DNA from: JBBEAM01 sp040882845
GTDB lineage: Bacteria; Pseudomonadota; Alphaproteobacteria; Kiloniellales; DSM-21159
DNA length: 64,000 nucleotides
NCBI GenBank assembly: GCA_040882845.1
Contig: JBBEAM010000007.1
Location: forward strand, 248,001-312,000
Reading direction: 5' to 3'
Both the position numbers and the translations under genes were made by a program. Shown piece by piece: positions 58,535-64,000 of this stretch. The notes beneath the pieces were generated by a model that did not search any database, was not told where the DNA came from, and saw nothing but the letters and a program-made list of their open reading frames with translations. Each line of letters begins with the position of its first letter. Position 1 is the first letter of the stretch.

Positions 58535-61500
58535 ATGATTAAACCGACCTATCAAAACGGGTTTGTAGAGCTAAACAGAAAGTTCTATGAGATTCCGCAT
58601 GATGAAGATGTGGATCTAAGTCAGCCCTTTCACCTCAGTAGCCAATTGAGTTGGTCTGACTTGATCCAAGAGCATCGTGTCGTTCTTCTGTCTGAAGCCG
58701 GTTCAGGCAAGACAGCGGAAATTCGCAATGTCGCAAAAAAGCTCTGCGAGGAAGATAAAACAGCTTTTTTTATACGCCTCGAACACATTCCAATAGATTT
58801 TGAGGACGCATTTGAAGTTGGGACGTTTGAGCAATTCCAGGGCTGGCTGTTGTCAGGCGACGAAGGATGGCTGCTTTTAGATTCCGTGGACGAAGCGCGC
58901 CTGCGAAGCCCGGGAGACTTTGAGATTGCGATTCGTAAGCTAGGTAGACAAATTGCGACCGCAAAGGATCGTGCGCATATTCTGATAACCGGAAGAACAT
59001 CTGCGTGGCGCCCAAAGACAGACTTGGAATTTTGCACTCGTCACCTTCAATTCGCTTCAACCGAGACGGTTGTTGCTCAGCCGGAGCAGGTGGAGCATGG
59101 CGATCCGTCCACAGGCATTCGTACTGTTCAGCAAGGCCGACACGAGGATTCGACATTCAAACTCGTTAAGCTTGACGAATTGCGTGCAGGTCAGATTGAG
59201 GTCTTCGCGAGAGCGAAAGGCATCACAAACACTAGCGCTTTTCTTGACGCCATTGAGCGGGCCGACGCTTGGTCATTTACTGCGCGACCACAGGACCTAG
59301 AGGAGCTTACAGAGTTCTGGACTGAAGAAGGTCGCACGGGCAGTCGGCTCGAATTGATGAAGAGCACTGTCAGTCGACGCCTTACAGAAAGGGATCAGGA
59401 TCGAGCGGATACGCAGCTGCTTTCATTGGAAGACGCACACTATGGCGCCCGTATCCTCGCGGCGGTAGCAACGTTGGGCAAAGAACAGACCATCTGCGTG
59501 CCCGATGGCAGCGGTAATTCCAAAGGTATTCAAATTCGCGATGCCCTGCCTGGGTGGGACGACAAGAAGCAAGCCACTCTGCTGTCACGCCCCATCTTCG
59601 ATGAAGCTATCTACGGGACAGTCCGCTTTCATCACCGGTCAGTTCGCGAATACCTCGCAGCAAAATGGCTTACAGAACTTCTTGATCGCGAGACTTCTCG
59701 GAGAAAAATAGAAGGAATTCTGTTCCGGAAACAGTACGGCCTCGACGTTATAGTCCCTACATTACGTCCAGTGCTGCCCTGGTTGGCCATCAACGATAGA
59801 AAGATTTGTAATCTTCTGAGACAAGTAGCGCCTGAGATTATGTTTGAAGGCGGCGATCCGAGTCAGCTCCCGCTTGAGATTCGTCAGGTGATACTACATG
59901 AAGTATGTGAGAAAATGGCTAACGGAGCGACTAGTCGGTCTGTTGATAGTTATGAAGCCATTCAGCGCTTTGCTAACAAAGATCTGGAAGCCGACATTCG
60001 AGGCTTACTTAATCAGTACGAAAAGAATGATGAGCTAACCTTTTTTTTGCTCCGAATGGTATGGCTTGGCGAACTGAAGGGAGTGTTGCCCGAGGCTCTA
60101 GCGAAGGCTCTTTCCCCCTCACTCTCGACGTATTCCCGCATCGCAGCCTTTCGAGCTGTCAAAGCTCTTGGGTCTGAAGACGACGTGGAGAAAGTTCGGC
60201 AAGAATTTTTAAAGGAAGGTCCTGAATTAAAACGGGAGTGGCTTGCTGAGCTGGTGCAAGACACCGAAGCGTCAAATGATTCAATCACGTGGCTGCTTGC
60301 TGCCCTCGCGAAGTGCGAAGAAATGGAGCCTTATAGCCTCGATCGTTTAGCTGTCGCTGTTTGTAAGTTTGCTGAAGCGACAGATAGCTCACTCTTGCCA
60401 GAGCTTGTTGCCGGTTTAAACGAGTCGTTGGATCACCCCCCGGTCATTGAAAGACGATATTGCGAAGTATCGGAGAAGTTTGGGTGGCTGTTGAAAGCCG
60501 CCGCGCAGTCTGTCGAGCGACTTGTGCAGGAGAGGAGCCCGGCTGCACTCAATCCCTCAGCGCTTAGCATTCTCCAAAAATACCGCGCTACACGTGAATA
60601 TGGGACAGACGAACTTCGGGATGCAAAGATCGATTTTTCCGCCCTCGTTCCCGAGTGGCCTGAACTTAATCACCGCTTATTTTGGCATGAAATTGATAAA
60701 GCCAGGATTGGCTTAAACAAAAATAAAAGTGAGCGTCTCGATGAATTCTGGCGCGCGCCGATGTTTCATGTCTTTTGGCGGTTTGGTGAGCAAGATTTCG
60801 ACTATGTCGTGGAACAGATTTCAAGCCAGTCACTTAATGACAATCGGCTCGTAGCTCTATCTCTGGCCTTCAGGCTCTATGTCGACAATGGCAGGCCACG
60901 CAGGTGGCGCGAGAGGCTAAAGAGAGTCATTTCTGCCGACAGTGAACTCTCTGGGCGGCTCTCAAGATACCTAACCCCGCCTGCTCAAGGAGAAAAGTCT
61001 CGCAGATCGAGGAAAAGGGAAGCTGCGTGGAATCGACGCATGATTGAGCGGGAAAGGAGCGAAAAGAAACGGCACGATGATTGGAAGAAATATCTTGTGG
61101 AGAATCTTGAACGAATCCGCAATCCCGACCTTCCAAGACCACATGATATTTCTACAGCACAGTGGTATTTGTATGAGCGAATGCGCGAGAAGAGAGGTGG
61201 ATTGAATCGCTGGACGGACGGTGAGTGGGAATATCTGATCGAAGAGCAAGGTGAAGCAGTAGCGCGTGCATTCCGGGATGGGGCTGCTGCTTATTGGCGT
61301 CGCAATACGCCTAAACTGAGATCCGAGGGAGCGCCGTTTAATCAGACTCCAATAGAAGTAATTTTTGGTCTCACTGGGCTAAGCATAGAGGCGAGAGAAA
61401 CTAGCAGTTGGGCATGCACACTGAGTGGAGGAGAGGTTGAACTTGCATGCCGCTATGCCTCATATGAGCTGAACGGCTTTCCAGTTTGGTTTCCTGGGCT

Positions 61501-62848
61501 ATATGAGAAGCACCATAAGAGAGTCAGTAATTTCCTGCTGAATGAGATCAAGTATGAACTTTCAATTGAAAAGGTTGATGTCGAAACGCATTACGTCTTG
61601 AGCGACGTTGCTTGGTCTGGTGAGTGGGCGTGGAACGAGATCGCGCCTGCACTTCTGGCCTTTCTCAGAACCGAACCGAATAACCTGACGAATCTACGTA
61701 AGCTATTACGGATTATTCTGGGTTCTTCAATCACTGATGAGGATATCAGAGAGCTTTCCGCTAGAAAATGTAAGACCATTCGACGGCACAGTCACCTTGC
61801 TATTTGGTACGCAGTATGGACTGGCGTTGAGCCATCCGTTGCCATCCCAGCCTTCACCACCCAGCTTGCGGGATTATCAAAACATGAAGAATGCATTGAT
61901 ATTGCGATGCGTTTCGTGACGGAGCTTTTAGGAGGCCGCTTGGGCGATGCATCCGGCGCTAGGCATGCATATCGGGAGCCCCAACATTTAAAAGACCTCT
62001 ACTTGCTCGCGCACCGGAATATCCGGCGTGAAGAGGATATTGATCGAGCTGGAACAGGTGCATACACGCCCAGTCTACGTGATAATGCCCAAGAAGCTAG
62101 GGATAGTCTAGCTAGACTGCTAAATGAAATCCCGGGTAAGGAGGCCTTTCTGGCACTTCAGGAAATATCAGAGGCACACCCTCAAGTGTCATCTCGCCCC
62201 TGGTTCGCAAGTCTTGCAAAGGCAAAGGCCGAACAGGACGCTGATTTCGATCCGTGGACCCCGTCGCAAGTGCGGGAGTTTCAAGACAGTCTTGAACGTA
62301 CGCCCGCCAATCACAGGGAGTTGGCCGAACTCGCAATCTTGCGCCTTTTAGATCTTAAGGACGATTTGGAAAATGGCGACAGCAGTATTGCGCAGATTCT
62401 CAAGGGAGCACCGCTCGAAACTGATATGCGTAAATTTATCGGTCGCGAACTTCGTGAGAAGGCATCTGGTCGGTATTCGATCCCACAAGAAGAAGAGCTT
62501 GCTGACGCCAAAAAACCTGACTTGAGATTTCATGGCAAAGGCTTTGACGGACCTGTCCCAGGAGAGCTGAAACTTGCAGACAATTGGAGCGGCCCAGAGC
62601 TGTTCGAACGCCTGGAGAACCAGCTTTGCGGTGATTATCTGCGCGACAGACGTTCGGACCGGGGCCTTTTTGTCCTTGTGTACAGAGGTGTGAAGAAGGG
62701 CTGGGATGTTCCTGGCTCTGCGAAGCGCGTAGATTTCACTAAATTGGTTCACGCGCTTCAGGAGCACTGGGAGCAGATTTCTCCGAAGTTTTCCGGTATT
62801 GAGGAAGTCACAGTCATTGGAATCGACCTGACGAAAAGAACCGGCTAG
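58535..62848 (+). CDS. Large NACHT/STAND-type NTPase with C-terminal PD-(D/E)xK nuclease-like domain, candidate defence protein
   Basis: 1437 residues. N-terminal NTPase: Walker A SEAGSGKT (53-60), Walker B LLLDSVDE (113-120), sensor-like ITGRTSAW (151-158) and a winged-helix-type FHHRSVREYLAAKWL (365-379) typical of NACHT proteins. Residues about 440-1320 look alpha-helical, repeat-like, with a basic stretch at 818-862. The C-terminus has PD at 1328-1329, GELK (Glu1344, Lys1346) and a QLCGDY motif (Gln1363), the PD-(D/E)xK nuclease pattern. Composition is foreign: 23 of 60 bases are G or C at 58561-58620 against 44 of 60 at 58081-58140. It stands alone between housekeeping genes. I know no named system with this order. 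Nuclease activity and defence role are inferred. Confidence 0.8.
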   Translation: MIKPTYQNGFVELNRKFYEIPHDEDVDLSQPFHLSSQLSWSDLIQEHRVVLLSEAGSGKTAEIRNVAKKLCEEDKTAFFIRLEHIPIDFEDAFEVGTFEQFQGWLLSGDEGWLLLDSVDEARLRSPGDFEIAIRKLGRQIATAKDRAHILITGRTSAWRPKTDLEFCTRHLQFASTETVVAQPEQVEHGDPSTGIRTVQQGRHEDSTFKLVKLDELRAGQIEVFARAKGITNTSAFLDAIERADAWSFTARPQDLEELTEFWTEEGRTGSRLELMKSTVSRRLTERDQDRADTQLLSLEDAHYGARILAAVATLGKEQTICVPDGSGNSKGIQIRDALPGWDDKKQATLLSRPIFDEAIYGTVRFHHRSVREYLAAKWLTELLDRETSRRKIEGILFRKQYGLDVIVPTLRPVLPWLAINDRKICNLLRQVAPEIMFEGGDPSQLPLEIRQVILHEVCEKMANGATSRSVDSYEAIQRFANKDLEADIRGLLNQYEKNDELTFFLLRMVWLGELKGVLPEALAKALSPSLSTYSRIAAFRAVKALGSEDDVEKVRQEFLKEGPELKREWLAELVQDTEASNDSITWLLAALAKCEEMEPYSLDRLAVAVCKFAEATDSSLLPELVAGLNESLDHPPVIERRYCEVSEKFGWLLKAAAQSVERLVQERSPAALNPSALSILQKYRATREYGTDELRDAKIDFSALVPEWPELNHRLFWHEIDKARIGLNKNKSERLDEFWRAPMFHVFWRFGEQDFDYVVEQISSQSLNDNRLVALSLAFRLYVDNGRPRRWRERLKRVISADSELSGRLSRYLTPPAQGEKSRRSRKREAAWNRRMIERERSEKKRHDDWKKYLVENLERIRNPDLPRPHDISTAQWYLYERMREKRGGLNRWTDGEWEYLIEEQGEAVARAFRDGAAAYWRRNTPKLRSEGAPFNQTPIEVIFGLTGLSIEARETSSWACTLSGGEVELACRYASYELNGFPVWFPGLYEKHHKRVSNFLLNEIKYELSIEKVDVETHYVLSDVAWSGEWAWNEIAPALLAFLRTEPNNLTNLRKLLRIILGSSITDEDIRELSARKCKTIRRHSHLAIWYAVWTGVEPSVAIPAFTTQLAGLSKHEECIDIAMRFVTELLGGRLGDASGARHAYREPQHLKDLYLLAHRNIRREEDIDRAGTGAYTPSLRDNAQEARDSLARLLNEIPGKEAFLALQEISEAHPQVSSRPWFASLAKAKAEQDADFDPWTPSQVREFQDSLERTPANHRELAELAILRLLDLKDDLENGDSSIAQILKGAPLETDMRKFIGRELREKASGRYSIPQEEELADAKKPDLRFHGKGFDGPVPGELKLADNWSGPELFERLENQLCGDYLRDRRSDRGLFVLVYRGVKKGWDVPGSAKRVDFTKLVHALQEHWEQISPKFSGIEEVTVIGIDLTKRTG

Positions 62849-62857
62849 AAGGCGCGT

Positions 62858-62876
62858 GGCATGCGTCCGGCATGCC
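62858..62876. terminator. Short hairpin after the NACHT gene
   Basis: GGCATGC, five bases, then its complement GCATGCC, ten bases after the stop. No T-run follows, so it may be only a pausing site or an end mark of the inserted segment. Confidence 0.35.
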
Positions 62877-62975
62877 GAAGTAGCTGCGCCCTTCTGATCC
62901 GCCGGCGGCTCAACCTTTGCAGCCGGGCGCGCCCGGGCCTATATCTGTGAACAGAAGCGAACCAGGGAGAAACCC

Positions 62976-64000
62976 ATGACTCTGCACGCCAAGGCAGCCG
63001 GCGGAAACGGCGCCCCTCAGCTCAAGGACATGAGCCTGTTCCGCCAGCAGTGCTACATCGACGGCCAGTGGATCGACGCCGACTCCGGCGAAACCCTCGA
63101 GGTGACCAACCCGGCGACCGGCGAGGTGCTGGGCACGGTGCCGAAGATGGGCGAGGCTGAAACCCGCCGCGCCATCGCCGCGGCCGAGAAGGCCTGGCCG
63201 GCCTGGCGCGCCAAGACCGCCAAGGAACGCGCCACGGTGCTGCGCAGGTGGTTCGACCTGATGATGGAGAACCAGGACGATCTGGCCGTGCTGATGACCA
63301 TGGAGCAGGGCAAGCCGCTGGCCGAGGCCAAGGGCGAGATCGCCTACGGCGCCTCCTTCATCGAGTGGTTCGCCGAGGAGGGCAAGCGGATCTACGGAGA
63401 CACCATTCCCGGCCACCAGGCCGATAAGCGGATCGTCGTGATCAAGCAGCCGATCGGCGTCACCGCCGCGATCACCCCCTGGAACTTCCCGACCGCCATG
63501 ATCACCCGCAAGGCCGGACCGGCACTGGCCGCCGGCTGCCCGATGGTGGTCAAGCCGGCCAGCCAGACGCCCTTCTCGGCGCTGGCGCTCTGCGAGCTGG
63601 CCGAGCGCGCCGGCATTCCCGCCGGCATCCTCTCGGTGGTCACCGGCAGTGCCAAGGCGATCGGCGGCGAGATGACCGGCAACCCGATCGTCCGCAAGCT
63701 GACCTTCACCGGCTCGACCGAGATCGGCAAGCTGCTGATGGAGCAGTCGGCTCAGACGGTGAAGAAGGTCTCCATGGAACTGGGCGGCAACGCGCCCTTC
63801 CTGGTGTTCGACGACGCCGATCTCGACGCCGCGGTCGAGGGCGCGATGCTGTGCAAGTTCCGCAACACCGGCCAGACCTGCGTCTGCGCCAACCGCATCT
63901 ACGTGCAGGACAGCGTCTACGACACCTTCGCCGAGAAGCTGGCCGCCAAGGTCAGGGAGCTGAAGGTCGGCTACGGCCTCGAGGATGGGGTCAACCAGGG
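62976..64000 (+). CDS. gabD: NAD(P)-dependent succinate-semialdehyde dehydrogenase (3' end outside window)
   Basis: ATG at 62976 with AGGGAG upstream; 341 full codons are visible and the frame is open at the right edge. Aldehyde dehydrogenase landmarks are present: MEQGKPLAEAKGE, ITPWNFPTAMITRK, FTGSTEIGKLL, the catalytic-glutamate segment MELGGNAPFLVFDDAD and the nucleophile region FRNTGQTCVCANR. The sequence is of the GabD type, oxidising succinate semialdehyde to succinate; a related semialdehyde is possible. Confidence 0.9.
   Translation, partial: MTLHAKAAGGNGAPQLKDMSLFRQQCYIDGQWIDADSGETLEVTNPATGEVLGTVPKMGEAETRRAIAAAEKAWPAWRAKTAKERATVLRRWFDLMMENQDDLAVLMTMEQGKPLAEAKGEIAYGASFIEWFAEEGKRIYGDTIPGHQADKRIVVIKQPIGVTAAITPWNFPTAMITRKAGPALAAGCPMVVKPASQTPFSALALCELAERAGIPAGILSVVTGSAKAIGGEMTGNPIVRKLTFTGSTEIGKLLMEQSAQTVKKVSMELGGNAPFLVFDDADLDAAVEGAMLCKFRNTGQTCVCANRIYVQDSVYDTFAEKLAAKVRELKVGYGLEDGVNQ

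Overview
The window is a GC-rich bacterial chromosome segment, most probably from a free-living alphaproteobacterium of the Rhodospirillales type. This rests on the high GC, dense short-spaced operons with ATGA stop/start overlaps, a NrdA/NrdB pair of the alphaproteobacterial kind, a Flp pilin with a CtrA-like upstream site, molybdenum hydroxylases and many acyl-CoA enzymes. The taxonomic placement is inference. There is no rRNA, CRISPR array, transposase, integrase or phage gene.

Positions 1-18180 look catabolic. A minus-strand operon (5952 to 754) encodes a NicX-like ring-opening dioxygenase, a three-subunit molybdenum hydroxylase (large, medium, small) and a cupin. It diverges from a LysR regulator and an enoyl-CoA hydratase. 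Around it lie an amidohydrolase, a nitronate monooxygenase-type flavoprotein, a NitT/TauT-type ABC importer, a MaoC hydratase, an NDP-forming acyl-CoA synthetase, an SDR and malonyl-CoA decarboxylase. Together they suggest uptake, hydroxylation, ring opening and CoA-dependent breakdown of an N-heterocyclic compound. A partial AllG-like (DUF1116) gene enters from the left edge.

Positions 18215-34469 are mixed. They hold a coiled-coil membrane protein, a glycerol kinase/phytanoyl-CoA dioxygenase/GFA operon, a BKACE enzyme, an AT-rich secreted orphan, an acyl-CoA dehydrogenase, a D-2-hydroxyacid dehydrogenase, a Sua5-type tRNA-modification enzyme, a ParA ATPase, CysQ and an orphan second molybdenum hydroxylase large subunit.

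Positions 34669-50482 include nrdB and nrdA with tandem NrdR-like boxes and DnaA boxes, an SRAP protein, a beta-lactamase-fold hydrolase, a gamma-butyrobetaine dioxygenase-like enzyme beside an amino-acid ABC importer, a DUF1007/NicO metal-transport pair, a candidate small RNA with its own promoter and terminator (about 45439-45582), a thioesterase broken by a C8 tract, a Flp pilin, an AGCS symporter with a structured leader, and tRNA-Val(CAC).

Positions 50492-58407 hold gph, glmU-glmS, two methyltransferase-like genes, a small membrane protein, a divergent FolD lacking the usual catalytic lysine, and an isochorismatase-fold hydrolase.

Positions 58535-62848 hold one AT-rich gene for a 1437-residue protein: an N-terminal NACHT/STAND-type NTPase, a long alpha-helical middle and a C-terminal PD-(D/E)xK nuclease-like domain. 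It is the best candidate for an undescribed (probably anti-phage) system. A succinate-semialdehyde dehydrogenase runs off the right edge.
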